Assembly (NCBI RefSeq): GCF_024339125.1
Contig: NZ_CP101417.1
Span: 3,359,001 to 3,423,000, forward strand
DNA length: 64,000 nucleotides
Direction of reading: 5' to 3'
Source: Xanthomonas hortorum
Lineage (GTDB): Bacteria > Pseudomonadota > Gammaproteobacteria > Xanthomonadales > Xanthomonadaceae
Part shown: positions 17,910 to 30,945 of the stretch, one piece after another
Layout: each line of letters begins with the position of its first letter
Numbering within the stretch: position 1 is the first letter of the stretch
Made by a program: the position numbers and the translations under genes
The notes under the pieces: generated by a model
Told to the model about the DNA's origin: nothing
The model's input: only the letters and a program-made list of their open reading frames with translations
The model's database searches: none

Positions 17910-18611
17910 TTGATGAAGTTGCGTTCTATCGCGGTCGCTGTGGCGGCCCTGGCCCTGACGGGCAATGCACTGGCCCAGGACACAACGTCCGAGAAAGGCA
18001 AGTTGAGTTACTACTTCGGCTATGACTACGGCAACAACCTTGCCGAGCTCACCGGTCGCGGCGAGCAGCTCGACATCAATGCGGTGGTGAAGGGTCTGCA
18101 AGACGCCTATGCCAAAAAGCAGCCGTCGATCACTGCCGATCAGCTGAAGCCGGCCGTCGAGGCGTTCCAGAAGCGTGAGCAGGGCCGTGCCCAGCAGGCC
18201 AAGGCCGAGTACGACAAGGCCGCTGCTGCCAACAAGACCAAGAGCGACCAGTTCCTGGCCAAGAACAAGGGCACCGCTGGCGTGCAGACGCTGCCGAGCG
18301 GCGTGCAGTACCGCGTGATCGAAGCCGGCAAGGGCGCCAAGCCGACCCAGGCCAGCACCGTGCAGCTGGAAGTGGCCGGTCCGTTCCCCTTCGGCGATCG
18401 CGAGAAGGCACGTCCGGCGCAGCAGATTCCGGCCATCAAGGTCAGCGAAGTCGAGATGCAGGCCATGCGCGATACGCTGCTGCAGATGCCGGCTGGCTCG
18501 AAGTGGGAAGTGACCCTGCCGCCGGAGAAGGCCTACGGTGCCGACCCGCGTACGCCGTTCCCGCCGAACGTGGCCGTGCAGTTCGAGATCAAGCTGGTCA
18601 GCGTCAAGTAA
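17910..18611 (+). CDS. Divergent FKBP/Mip-like periplasmic protein
   Basis: A 233-residue exported protein. Residues 1-22 are a Sec signal peptide (ending A-L-A-Q). An N-terminal helical dimerisation domain of the Mip/FkpA type (residues 25-120, with Y-Y-F-G-Y-D-Y-G) and a basic Lys/Ala-rich helix lead into an FKBP-like C-terminal domain. That domain keeps L-P-S-G-V-Q-Y-R-V, M-P-A-G-S-K-W-E-V-T-L-P and K-A-Y-G. However, the catalytic Phe-Asp and V-I-P-G-W elements are replaced (P-F-G-D-R-E and V-E-M-Q-A-M), so prolyl isomerase activity is doubtful and a chaperone role is more likely. It is monocistronic, with a hairpin after the stop. Confidence 0.8.
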   Translation: MMKLRSIAVAVAALALTGNALAQDTTSEKGKLSYYFGYDYGNNLAELTGRGEQLDINAVVKGLQDAYAKKQPSITADQLKPAVEAFQKREQGRAQQAKAEYDKAAAANKTKSDQFLAKNKGTAGVQTLPSGVQYRVIEAGKGAKPTQASTVQLEVAGPFPFGDREKARPAQQIPAIKVSEVEMQAMRDTLLQMPAGSKWEVTLPPEKAYGADPRTPFPPNVAVQFEIKLVSVK

Positions 18612-18630
18612 TTGCGTTTGATGTTGCTGT

Positions 18631-18665
18631 GACAACGCCGGCCACCAGGCCGGCGTTGTCGTTTG
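18631..18665 (+). terminator. Hairpin terminator after the FKBP-like gene
   Basis: A perfect 13-bp inverted repeat (18631-18643 with 18648-18660) with a 4-base loop, followed by a weak T-rich stretch. It starts 20 bases past the stop codon. Confidence 0.6.
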
Positions 18666-18736
18666 GGTCCACCGGACATGCGCGAGCGCAAAAGTCGGGT
18701 GGAGGTCTTGACGATGCGGGGCGGCAGGAGCGAGCG

Positions 18737-19534
18737 ATGACCGACAAGGATTCGAACGACGGCAGTCTGCCCAGCCCATGTATCGGTGTATGTTCGTTGG
18801 ACGCGCAGTCGCACTGTGTCGGCTGCCTGCGCAGCCTGGATGAAATTGCACGCTGGATGAGCATGAGCGACGCCGAACGCCAGACATATCTGCAGACGGT
18901 TCTGCCTGCGCGCGCATTGGCGGCGCGGCTGCCCGAATGCGCGCAGCTGCGGCGTGCGCTGTATCCGCTGGACACCGCGCCCGATGGGCCGGGTTGGAAC
19001 CATGCCGAATTGATCGATCTGACCGAAGGCGGCGCCTCTGCCGAAGCGGCGGTGTTGTGCGGTCTGATTCCACGCGAGCATGGCAGTATGGTGCTGCTGA
19101 CGCGCCGCACCGACAGCCTGCGCCATCACGCCGGGCAGGTCAGTTTTCCCGGTGGGCGGATCGAGCCTTCCGATGCCGATGCGGCGGCTGCGGCGTTGCG
19201 CGAGAGTTGCGAAGAGATCGCGCTCGGCGCAGATCAAGTGCATGCATTGGGTTATCTGGATCCGTTTTTGACCGTAAGCGGGTTTCGCGTGACGCCGGTG
19301 GTTGCAGTGATCGACCCGGCGTTTGTGGCGGTGCCGCAGCCGGACGAAGTGGCCGATGTGTTCGAAGTGCCGTTGGCGTATCTGATGGACCCGGACAATC
19401 TGCGCAGCGTGGAGCTGGAGTTCCGCGGCCGGCCACGCCGTGTGCTCGAGTACGATTGGCCGGGCCAGCGTATCTGGGGCGCCACCGCTGCCATTCTTCT
19501 CAATCTTCGTCGTCGCCTGGAGCAGGTTGCATGA
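18737..19534 (+). CDS. DUF1289-Nudix fusion protein (CoA diphosphatase-like)
   Basis: A 265-residue protein in one uninterrupted frame from the ATG at 18737, which has an AGGAG site at 18726-18730. Residues 10-55 are a DUF1289 domain with the pattern C-I-G-V-C, C-V-G-C-L-R and I-A-R-W, a probable small metal-binding module. Residues 85-250 are a Nudix hydrolase resembling the NudL/YeaB coenzyme A diphosphatases: L-R-H-H-A-G-Q-V-S-F-P-G-G-R before the Nudix box and R-E-S-C-E-E-I within it. The predicted reaction is cleavage of CoA or acyl-CoA to 4'-phosphopantetheine and 3',5'-ADP. Its stop overlaps the next start (ATGA). Confidence 0.85.
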   Translation: MTDKDSNDGSLPSPCIGVCSLDAQSHCVGCLRSLDEIARWMSMSDAERQTYLQTVLPARALAARLPECAQLRRALYPLDTAPDGPGWNHAELIDLTEGGASAEAAVLCGLIPREHGSMVLLTRRTDSLRHHAGQVSFPGGRIEPSDADAAAAALRESCEEIALGADQVHALGYLDPFLTVSGFRVTPVVAVIDPAFVAVPQPDEVADVFEVPLAYLMDPDNLRSVELEFRGRPRRVLEYDWPGQRIWGATAAILLNLRRRLEQVA

Positions 19535-20403
19535 GTGTCAATCCCGACTGGACCACGCTGGTCGATAGCGCCACCTTGGCGGCCGCGTTGCACCATCCAC
19601 AGCTACGGCTGCTGGACGCCCGCGCCGCGCCGCCGACTGCGCCGGACCCGGATGCAGCGCGCAACGCGTATGCGCAGGGACATCTACCAGGCGCGTATTA
19701 CGCGGATCTCAACGATGATCTGGCCGATCTGTCGCGGCCTGGTCAGGGCCGGCATCCGCTGCCGCACAGCGCGGCCTTCGCCAAGCGGCTGGGCGAATGG
19801 GGTATCGATCCGGACAGTCAGGTCGTGGTCTACGACGCTGCCGACGGCAGCATGGCCGCCGCGCGTGCGTGGTGGATGCTGCGATTGATGGGGCATCGTC
19901 GCGTGGCGGTACTGGATGGCGGATTGGCCGCGTGGCGCGCTGCCGGATTGCCGGAAAGTACCGAGCCGCCTGCATTGCACGCTGGCGCGGCGTATCCGGG
20001 CAGTTTCGACAGCGCTGCGGTGGTCGAGGCCGAGCAACTTCTGGCGCGGCTGGATCAGGCGCCGGGATGGCTGCTGGATGCGCGTGCCGGCGAGCGTTTT
20101 CGCGGCGAGGTGGAGCCGGTCGATCCGGTGGCTGGGCATGTGCCTGGTGCGGTGAGTCGCCCATTGGGTGTGAGCCTGCGCGATGGCCGTTTCAAGCCGG
20201 CAGACGAATTACGTGCGGAGCTGTCTGCGCTGCTGGGTGCAACTCCACCCGAGCACGCGGTGGTGATGTGCGGATCGGGCGTGACTGCCTGCCATTTGCT
20301 GCTGGCATTGGAAGTAGCCGGTCTGTCTGGCGCGCGTGTCTACGCCGGCTCGTGGAGCGGCTGGTTGCAGGACCCGGCACGTCCGGTCGCGACCACTGCC
20401 TGA
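19531..20403 (+). CDS. sseA: 3-mercaptopyruvate sulfurtransferase (tandem rhodanese)
   Basis: A 290-residue protein with two rhodanese domains (about 5-125 and 160-285). The catalytic loop in the second domain is C-G-S-G-V-T-A with Cys247, the form characteristic of mercaptopyruvate sulfurtransferases rather than thiosulfate-specific rhodaneses. The family moves sulfur from 3-mercaptopyruvate to acceptors such as cyanide or thiols. The motif V-V-Y-D-A-A-D-G-S-M-A-A-A-R and the linker with R-F-R-G-E also fit SseA. It is translationally coupled to the Nudix gene by a 4-base overlap. Confidence 0.9.
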   Translation: MSVNPDWTTLVDSATLAAALHHPQLRLLDARAAPPTAPDPDAARNAYAQGHLPGAYYADLNDDLADLSRPGQGRHPLPHSAAFAKRLGEWGIDPDSQVVVYDAADGSMAAARAWWMLRLMGHRRVAVLDGGLAAWRAAGLPESTEPPALHAGAAYPGSFDSAAVVEAEQLLARLDQAPGWLLDARAGERFRGEVEPVDPVAGHVPGAVSRPLGVSLRDGRFKPADELRAELSALLGATPPEHAVVMCGSGVTACHLLLALEVAGLSGARVYAGSWSGWLQDPARPVATTA

Positions 20404-20495
20404 CCGATTGCAGGCACAATAGCGACAGGAACGGTGACCTGTGGGGACGCAGGTTCGCTGCGCGGAGCGCAGTTTCTCGCAGTGTTGGGTGACTC

Positions 20496-21449
20496 ATGCG
20501 GTTGCAGTTACAGATCGGCGCACTCTGCGTCGCGGCGTGGTCGATGGCTGCGTGCTCGGCGGGGTCGACCACTGGCGTCAACGATGCGCGTCTGGCCGGT
20601 CGTGGACAAAGCGATGAGCAGGCGGTGTATCAGGTTGCGCTTGAACGTGCGCGTGCACAGCGTTTGACGCGGTTGCGGGCCCCCGACGGTTGGTTGAGCT
20701 ACACCGGCTCCGGTCGCGTGCGTGCTGGCCAGTATCGGGTGGGCAGCGATCCGCAGAGCGACATCGTGTTGCCGGCCGGTCCAGCGCAGTTGGGGCAGCT
20801 GACGCTGGACGCCGATGGCCGTGTGCACTTTGAAGCGGCCGCCGGTGCGCCGGTGACCTTGAACGGGAAGCGTATTGATCGCGTCAGCCTGGAACCGGAG
20901 CGGGCAGGGCAGCGTGGCGATCGCCTGGACGTGGAGGGCCGGCAGTTCTATCTGGTGCAGACCGGCAGTTTGTTCGGCTGGCGTTTTCGCGATCCGGCTG
21001 CGCCGGCGCTGACCCAAGTCGATGGGCTGGACTATTTCCCAACCGATCCGCGGTGGCGCCTCCAGGCGCGCTGGGAGGCCTATTCCACGCCACGCACGAC
21101 CACCTTGTTGACCTCGATCGGCACCCCGCTCACGGTCGATATACCGGGCGAGGCGGTGTTTTCGCGCCATGGCCACGAGTACCGCTTGCAGGCGCTGGCG
21201 CAGGAGGGCGGGGAGGGGCTGTTTTTCCTGTTCGCCGACCGCACCAGCGGCAAGGAAAGTTATGGCGGTGCGCGTTATCTCTACACCGCCGCGCCGCGCG
21301 ACGGCCGCATCGTGCTGGACTTCAATCTGGCCGAAAATCCGCCCTGCGCGTTGACGCCGCACGTGGTCTGCCCGATCGCGCCACCGGAAAATCGGCTGGA
21401 TGTCGCAGTGAATGCAGGCGAGAAAACCTATCGCGCGCCGGAGCGCTGA
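20496..21449 (+). CDS. DUF1684 lipoprotein
   Basis: A 317-residue protein with a lipoprotein signal (lipobox M-A-A-C, Cys20). The body matches DUF1684: a middle segment with F-G-W-R-F-R-D and the signature G-A-R-Y-L-Y-T-A-A-P followed by N-L-A-E-N-P-P-C-A-L-T-P, then P-P-E-N-R-L. No catalytic role is established that I know of. A sorting rule based on residue +2 (Ser) would predict the outer membrane. It starts 92 bases after sseA on the same strand and converges on the amidase gene. Confidence 0.82.
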   Translation: MRLQLQIGALCVAAWSMAACSAGSTTGVNDARLAGRGQSDEQAVYQVALERARAQRLTRLRAPDGWLSYTGSGRVRAGQYRVGSDPQSDIVLPAGPAQLGQLTLDADGRVHFEAAAGAPVTLNGKRIDRVSLEPERAGQRGDRLDVEGRQFYLVQTGSLFGWRFRDPAAPALTQVDGLDYFPTDPRWRLQARWEAYSTPRTTTLLTSIGTPLTVDIPGEAVFSRHGHEYRLQALAQEGGEGLFFLFADRTSGKESYGGARYLYTAAPRDGRIVLDFNLAENPPCALTPHVVCPIAPPENRLDVAVNAGEKTYRAPER

Positions 21450-21458
21450 GCGCCGCGC

Positions 21459-22034
21459 TTAGCGGGGTGCGTGCGACCACGTCACGGCCGCTTCGATGCG
21501 CGGCCATGGAAACATAGGGCCGGGGTCGAGCTTGCGCTGGATCTTGCGCGACGGATCGTCGCTGGCCGCTTCCTGGGTGGTGTCCAGTGCCTGATGACCA
21601 GCGATGCGGCTGATCGATGGCAACTGCTGTTGCAGCCATTGCAGCAGCGTGATCAGCGCGACGATCTGGGCGTTGGGATAGGGCTCGGTCATGACCTGGT
21701 AACGCGAGTCCAGCCAATGCGGATAGCGGCCGCTATTGACCAGTTCGATGCCCAGCGTATGCGGGTTATGGCCGCGCACGTGATGTGCCACGCGCTCGAG
21801 CGCCACGTATTGCTGGATGCTGCCGTTGCGGTCGATGTAGTAATGACCGCTGTTGCCGGTGCCGCTGTCGTAGAGCACGCGCTCGCCGTATTCGCGCGCC
21901 ATCGCCATGTCGGGCAATTCGGTGCAGTGGATGACCACCATGTCTATCTGTGTGAGCGCGCGTCGCGCCAGCCGGGATTCGTAGGACAACGGCGCGTAGG
22001 TGATCGGCGGAGACGGCAGGACGGCATCGGACAT
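21459..22034 (-). CDS. N-acetylmuramoyl-L-alanine amidase, AmpD type
   Basis: A 191-residue Amidase_2 enzyme without a signal peptide, so probably a cytoplasmic recycler of anhydromuropeptides like AmpD. The zinc and catalytic positions are visible: V-V-I-H-C-T-E near residue 32, L-G-I-E-L-V-N for the glutamate, I-A-G-H-Q-A-L for the second histidine, and R-K-L-D-P-G-P-M-F-P-W at the C-terminus for the Lys/Asp pair. The ATG at 22034 was chosen because homology starts soon after. The start lies only 23 bases from the divergent MOSC gene, so the promoters must overlap or lie within coding sequence. Confidence 0.87.
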   Translation of the reverse strand: MSDAVLPSPPITYAPLSYESRLARRALTQIDMVVIHCTELPDMAMAREYGERVLYDSGTGNSGHYYIDRNGSIQQYVALERVAHHVRGHNPHTLGIELVNSGRYPHWLDSRYQVMTEPYPNAQIVALITLLQWLQQQLPSISRIAGHQALDTTQEAASDDPSRKIQRKLDPGPMFPWPRIEAAVTWSHAPR

Positions 22035-22057
22035 GAAGCGGATGCTAGCATTCGACG

Positions 22058-22545
<488 letters not shown>

Positions 22546-22549
<4 letters not shown>

Positions 22550-23073
22550 GCCGCGGGCATTGCATTCTGTCGCACGGGTTCGAAAGTGGCCCGGACGCAC
22601 TGAAAGTCACCGCACTGGCCGACGTCGCCGAGCAGTTGGGCTGGACCCACGAGCGCCCGGACTACACCGATCTGGACGCGCGCCGCGAGGTGAGTTCGCT
22701 TGGTGATGTGCAAGGCCGCTTGCAGCGTTTGCTGCAGATCGCGCGTGCAGCGTCCGACAAGGGGCCGCTGGTGTTGGTCGGATCCAGCCTTGGGTCGTAT
22801 ATCGCGGCCCAGGTGTCGTTGCAGGTGCCAACGCGCGGGCTGTTTTTGATGGTGCCGCCGACCAGGATGGGCCCGTTGCCGGCGCTGGATGCGGCGGCCG
22901 TGCCGATTTCGATCGTGCATGCCTGGCGCGATGAATTGATTCCTGCTGCCGATGTGATCGCCTGGGCGCAGGCGCGCAATGCGCGCTTGTTGTTGGTCGA
23001 CGACGAACATCGGCTGGCGGCGCATGTGGACGCGTCGGCGCGTGCATTTGCCGAACTGTTGCAGAGTCTGTGA
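22546..23073 (+). CDS. Small alpha/beta hydrolase (YcfP/YqiA-like)
   Basis: A 175-residue alpha/beta hydrolase. The start has the pattern I-L-S-H-G-F-E-S-G-P, the nucleophile elbow is V-G-S-S-L-G-S-Y (Ser near residue 84), the acid is in H-A-W-R-D-E-L-I-P and the base in D-D-E-H-R-L, so the triad is complete. The short length without a cap domain resembles the YcfP/YqiA esterase group. The substrate is unknown. It starts inside the end of the MOSC gene (ATGA). Confidence 0.78.
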
Positions 23074-23113
23074 TGCGTCCGCACCTGATTGCGTGCTGCA
23101 TGCGGAGTTGCCG

Positions 23114-23620
23114 ATGGATGTGTTGATCCGCGAAGCGAGCGACGGCGATGCCGCAGCGATCGAACTGCTGACGATGGTCGCGTTCATGCGCTCCGACCAC
23201 AGCCGCCATGACGAGCAACACGTGATTGCCGCGTTGCGCAACGACGGCGCGCTGGCGTTGTCGTTGGTGGCCGACCACGACGGCTATGTGGTCGGGCATC
23301 TGGCGGTATCGCCGGTGTCGCTGTCGGACGACTCGCCAGGCTGGTACGCGCTGGGTCCGCTGGCGATCGGGCCGGGGCATCAGCGCCAGGGCCTGGGTAC
23401 GCGCCTGGTGCAATCTGCACTGGCGAACTTGCGCGAGCGCGGTGCGGCCGGTTGTCTGGCACTGGGCGAACCGGCGTTTTTCAAACGTCTGGGGTTTGCG
23501 GTGGAACCGGGCCTGGTATTGCCCGACGTCCCGGTGTCCGAGCTGCAGGCGCTGGCTTTCGGCGATCGGTTGCTGCCGCTAGCCGATGTGTCTTATCACC
23601 CGGCCTTCGGGCTGGGTTGA
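23114..23620 (+). CDS. GNAT-family N-acetyltransferase (YhbS-like)
   Basis: A 168-residue GNAT enzyme. The acetyl-CoA pyrophosphate loop is visible as G-H-Q-R-Q-G-L-G-T-R-L, preceded by the beta4 strand L-G-P-L-A-I-G-P. The C-terminal part with F-F-K-R-L-G-F resembles the YhbS group. The acceptor is unknown. It starts 41 bases after the hydrolase gene on the same strand and probably belongs to the same transcript. Confidence 0.82.
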   Translation: MDVLIREASDGDAAAIELLTMVAFMRSDHSRHDEQHVIAALRNDGALALSLVADHDGYVVGHLAVSPVSLSDDSPGWYALGPLAIGPGHQRQGLGTRLVQSALANLRERGAAGCLALGEPAFFKRLGFAVEPGLVLPDVPVSELQALAFGDRLLPLADVSYHPAFGLG

Positions 23621-23765
23621 GTCGAGCCTCTGTCGCCCCGTTGCCGAGATCTGCGCCACTGCAGTTCGCTCGGCGGCATCTTCCATCGCTATCGAGACGC
23701 CAGGACGCCGGCAGTGATCGCAGCATTGCAAGAGATGCAATGGCGCTCACCTGTCGAGGTGGAAG

Positions 23766-24722
23766 ATGCAACGCGATGATGAAGACCTAGGTCAGGCCGC
23801 GCATGCGGGCCGACTGATTTCCCACGGTGGCGATCACCAGGACGATGCCGCAGTGTTGGCATCGATCAAATCGCGTCTGCGTCAGACCGGCGATCGATCC
23901 GATGCGGTGGTTCAACGTTTGATCGGTCTGGTCGATGCGCTCTGGTCGATCGAGTTCGGTCGGTTTCTGCTCAGAAATCGTGGGCTGAATGCCTATTGGA
24001 CCCATCAGATGGTGACGTATCGCCCTAATGCACAGCCAAACGATTCGATGTCGGCGATGGAACGCCATATCTTCGAGAAGGCGCCTGCGGCGCTGGCTAC
24101 CCGCGAACGGTTCGGCATCTTCAGGCAGCAGCTGCAGGGGCTGCTGCGGCCAGGCATGACGCTGGCATCGGTGCCCTGTGGATGGATGGGGGAGCTGTTG
24201 ATGCTGGATTACCGGGAGTGCCCGGACGTGCGCCTGATCGGCATCGATCTGGATCCGCAGGCCTTGGAAGGGGCGCTCCAACTCGCACGGCAGCATGGGC
24301 TGGAGGGGCAGCTTTCGCTGCGTCTTGAGGACGCATGGACACCCGGCCCTGGCGATGAGGTGGATGTGCTGACGAGCAATGGTCTGAATATCTACGAGCC
24401 GGACGACGGGCGCGTGATCGCGCTGTATCGCGCCTTTTTCGATCGACTGACGCCAGGTGGCGTGCTGGTCGCAAGTTTTCTGACTCCGCCGCCAAGCATC
24501 TCTGCCGAGTCGCCGTGGAAGTTGGAGAACATCGACGCGGAGGCGCTGACTCTGCAGAACCAGATATTCGCCGAGATCGTACAAGCGCGCTGGGCCTCGT
24601 TCCGGACCCATGCACACACCCGTCTGCAGCTGGAAAGCGCCGGATTTACCGATATCCGGTTTATCGACGACGCCGCCAGCATATTTCCGACGGTGATCGC
24701 GCAGAAGCCATTGGGTCGATGA
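23766..24722 (+). CDS. Class I SAM-dependent methyltransferase-like protein
   Basis: A 318-residue soluble protein. Residues 30-110 are mainly helical and residues 120-250 carry a Rossmann-like methyltransferase core. Motif I is unusual (A-S-V-P-C-G-W-M-G-E in place of a Gly-rich D-x-G-x-G-x-G), but motif II is typical, L-I-G-I-D-L-D-P-Q-A-L, and a G-G-V-L-V-A-S-F strand follows. It is therefore a probable SAM-binding protein whose substrate cannot be named. It sits 145 bases after the GNAT gene; that gap holds no gene. Confidence 0.7.
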   Translation: MQRDDEDLGQAAHAGRLISHGGDHQDDAAVLASIKSRLRQTGDRSDAVVQRLIGLVDALWSIEFGRFLLRNRGLNAYWTHQMVTYRPNAQPNDSMSAMERHIFEKAPAALATRERFGIFRQQLQGLLRPGMTLASVPCGWMGELLMLDYRECPDVRLIGIDLDPQALEGALQLARQHGLEGQLSLRLEDAWTPGPGDEVDVLTSNGLNIYEPDDGRVIALYRAFFDRLTPGGVLVASFLTPPPSISAESPWKLENIDAEALTLQNQIFAEIVQARWASFRTHAHTRLQLESAGFTDIRFIDDAASIFPTVIAQKPLGR

Positions 24723-24906
24723 GTCGGCAATATCGCGTACTGCCCGGGGGTTCCGTTTGCAGGGCGCGCTGACTTAAAATCTGCTGCGTTTTCCACTGTC
24801 TGAGGATTGGTCCAATGCGCCATTGATGCCGCCGTCGTGAGGACGGCCTGACCCGCTGCTGGTCCGATTGGATCGGCGCGTGTGCTGGCATGCAATGGAG
24901 ACACGT

Positions 24907-28822
<3,916 letters not shown>

Positions 28823-29028
28823 TGAAGTGGCCCGGTCGCGTCTGACCGGGCGGTGTGCGCATTGCGCGCCTGGTATCGCCTGCGCTTGGCTGGCTGCCGT
28901 GCGCCGCACCAGCGGCGGCGCCTGATCACGCAGGCGCAATTGCGGCCGGGCATGCGAGGGCAGGGCGTGGCCGCAACAAGCCCGGCACAGCGCTGCGGTA
29001 TGCTGATTCGCATGCTTTGGAGTCAACG

Positions 29029-29805
29029 ATGACCGCACCACCCCGCATCGCCTTTCTCGCCAGTCACGCCGAGCCGGCAGTGACCGCGCGCGCGCATCTT
29101 GTGCAGCGCTATGGCGATCATCCGCTGGCCACCGCCGACATCGTCTGCGCCCTGGGCGGTGACGGTTTCATGCTGCAGACCCTGCACCGGCATGGCGCTG
29201 CCAGCAAGCCGGTGTTCGGCATGAAACTGGGCTCGGTCGGGTTTTTGATGAACCAATACCGCGACGACGAAGACGACCTGCTCGCGCGCCTGCAACGTGC
29301 CGAGCCGGCGCATCTGCGCCCGCTGGAAATGCAGGTGCAGACCGAGTCCGGTGCCAGCACGGTGTCGCTGGCCTACAACGAGGTCTCGCTGCTGCGCCAG
29401 ACCCGCCAGGCCGCGCATCTGAGCGTGGATCTCAATGGCCAGACCCGCATCGCCGAGCTGATCGGCGACGGGGTGATGGTCGCCACGCCCGCCGGCAGCA
29501 CCGCGTACAACTATTCCGCGCACGGGCCGATTCTGCCGCTGGGCTCGCACACGCTGGCGCTGACGCCGATCGCCCCGTATCGCCCGCGTCGCTGGCGCGG
29601 CGCCATTCTCAAGGCCGATACCGAAGTGTGCTTCCGGGTGCTGGACCCGTACAAGCGCCCGGTCAGCGTCACCGCCGACTCGCACGAGATCCGCGACGTG
29701 ATCGAAGTGACCATTCGCGAATCCACGCAGCGCCAGGTGACGCTGCTGTTCGATCCCGAACACAATCTGGAAGAGCGCATTTTCAGCGAGCAGTTTGCGG
29801 TGTGA
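29029..29805 (+). CDS. nadK: NAD kinase
   Basis: A 258-residue cytoplasmic kinase that makes NADP from NAD and ATP or polyphosphate. The diagnostic motifs are [10 protein letters not shown] (about residue 40), Y-N-E-V-S-L, and [16 protein letters not shown]. The ATG at 29029 has a GGAG site and a possible -10 element (TATGCT at 28999-29004). The gene is separated from rlmKL by 206 bases with only a small hairpin. A GGG-rich heptad repeat begins directly after the stop. Confidence 0.96.
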   Translation: MTAPPRIAFLASHAEPAVTARAHLVQRYGDHPLATADIVCALGGDGFMLQTLHRHGAASKPVFGMKLGSVGFLMNQYRDDEDDLLARLQRAEPAHLRPLEMQVQTESGASTVSLAYNEVSLLRQTRQAAHLSVDLNGQTRIAELIGDGVMVATPAGSTAYNYSAHGPILPLGSHTLALTPIAPYRPRRWRGAILKADTEVCFRVLDPYKRPVSVTADSHEIRDVIEVTIRESTQRQVTLLFDPEHNLEERIFSEQFAV

Positions 29806-29973
29806 GGGGCGGGGATTGGGCATTCGGGATTCGGGATTGGCAACGGCAGCAGCGCGGCACGTCGTCTTTGGAATCGCTCGCACGCGCTACGATGCTGTGC
29901 GGATGGGCGATCAACTCCCGACCTACGGTTCCTGCTTCAAACCAATCCCAAATCCCGAATCCCAAATCCCGGC
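29806..29973. repeat. Inverted GGGATTN heptad arrays between nadK and the 5'-nucleotidase gene
   Basis: Five G-tracts (29806-29840) start at the base after the nadK stop; their C-rich near-complement occupies about 29940-29973, just before the next start. The arms could pair in a transcript, or each could form a quadruplex on opposite strands. The roughly 100 bases between have no gene and are unrelated to the interior of the similar block at 3665-3844. Confidence 0.75.
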
Positions 29974-29979
29974 CCCACA

Positions 29980-30945
29980 ATGACTGACAACTCCCCCAGG
30001 CTCCTGACCGTCGCGGTCACCTCGCGCGCGCTGTTCGACCTCGAAGAAGGCCACGCGCTGTTCGAGGCCGATGGTGTGGAGGCGTATTCGGCGTTCCAGC
30101 GAGAGCATGAGGACGACATCCTGGAGCCGGGCGTGGCATTCCCGGTGGTGCGCAAGCTGCTGGCGCTCAACTACGATGTGCCCGAAGACGCGCCGCGGGT
30201 GGAGGTGATCCTGCTCTCACGTAATTCCGCCGATACCGGTTTGCGCATCTTCAATTCGATCCAGCACTACAACCTGGGCATCGTGCGGGCGACCTTCACC
30301 TCCGGGCAGCCGACCTGGCCGTACGTGAAGCCGTTCGGCACCGATCTGTTTCTGTCGGCCAATCCGGAATCGGTGCGGCGTGCACTCACCCATGGCATTG
30401 CGGCGGCGACCATCATGCCGCGCGCGCCGGGCGAACGCGCAGAAGCCGCAGCGGCGATCGTGGACAACGACGAGAGCCGCTTGCCGACGCAGCTGCGTAT
30501 CGCCTTCGACGGCGATGCGGTGATCTTTGGCGACGAGAGCGAGCGTATTTCGCGCGAGCAGGGCGTGGAGGCGTTTGGACGCCACGAGCGCGAACGCGCG
30601 CGCGAGCCGTTGTCGGTCGGGCCGTTCCGCAATTTTCTGTCTGCGCTGCACGCGCTGCAGGCGGCATTTCCGCCGGGTGAGGCGTCGCCGATCCGTACTG
30701 CGCTGGTCACTGCGCGCTCGGCACCGGCGCATGAGCGGGTGATCCGCACCCTGCGCGAGTGGGGCGTGCGTCTGGACGAGGCCCTGTTCCTGGGTGGGCG
30801 CCACAAGGGGCCGTTCCTGGAGGCGTTTGGCGCGGATATCTTCTTCGACGATTCGCAGCACAACATCGATAGTGCGCGCCAGCATCAGCATGTGGCGGCC
30901 GGTCATGTGCCGCATGGCGTGGCCAACGATCCGCCGAGCAGGTGA
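29980..30945 (+). CDS. Cytosolic 5'-nucleotidase (NT5C1-like family)
   Basis: A 321-residue soluble protein of the 5'-nucleotidase family otherwise best known from animal cytosolic 5'-nucleotidase I. Recognisable segments are the N-terminal V-A-V-T-S-R-A-L-F-D-L with the likely catalytic Asp, V-I-L-L-S-R-N-S-A-D-T-G, F-D-G-D-A-V-I-F-G-D, and L-F-L-G-G-R-H-K-G near the C-terminus with F-F-D-D-S. The expected reaction is dephosphorylation of nucleoside monophosphates such as AMP. The stop overlaps the next start as GTGA, so expression is coupled to the spermidine-synthase-like gene. Confidence 0.82.
   Translation: MTDNSPRLLTVAVTSRALFDLEEGHALFEADGVEAYSAFQREHEDDILEPGVAFPVVRKLLALNYDVPEDAPRVEVILLSRNSADTGLRIFNSIQHYNLGIVRATFTSGQPTWPYVKPFGTDLFLSANPESVRRALTHGIAAATIMPRAPGERAEAAAAIVDNDESRLPTQLRIAFDGDAVIFGDESERISREQGVEAFGRHERERAREPLSVGPFRNFLSALHALQAAFPPGEASPIRTALVTARSAPAHERVIRTLREWGVRLDEALFLGGRHKGPFLEAFGADIFFDDSQHNIDSARQHQHVAAGHVPHGVANDPPSR

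Noticed and set aside
24868..24906. Upstream starts for the ABC-F gene at 24868 or 24895
   Set aside because: The ATG at 24907 has the GGAG site at the right distance, and homology begins at once after it.
28831..28852. Terminator after rlmKL
   Set aside because: An 8-bp GC stem exists but there is no T-run, so it is recorded only as a hairpin.
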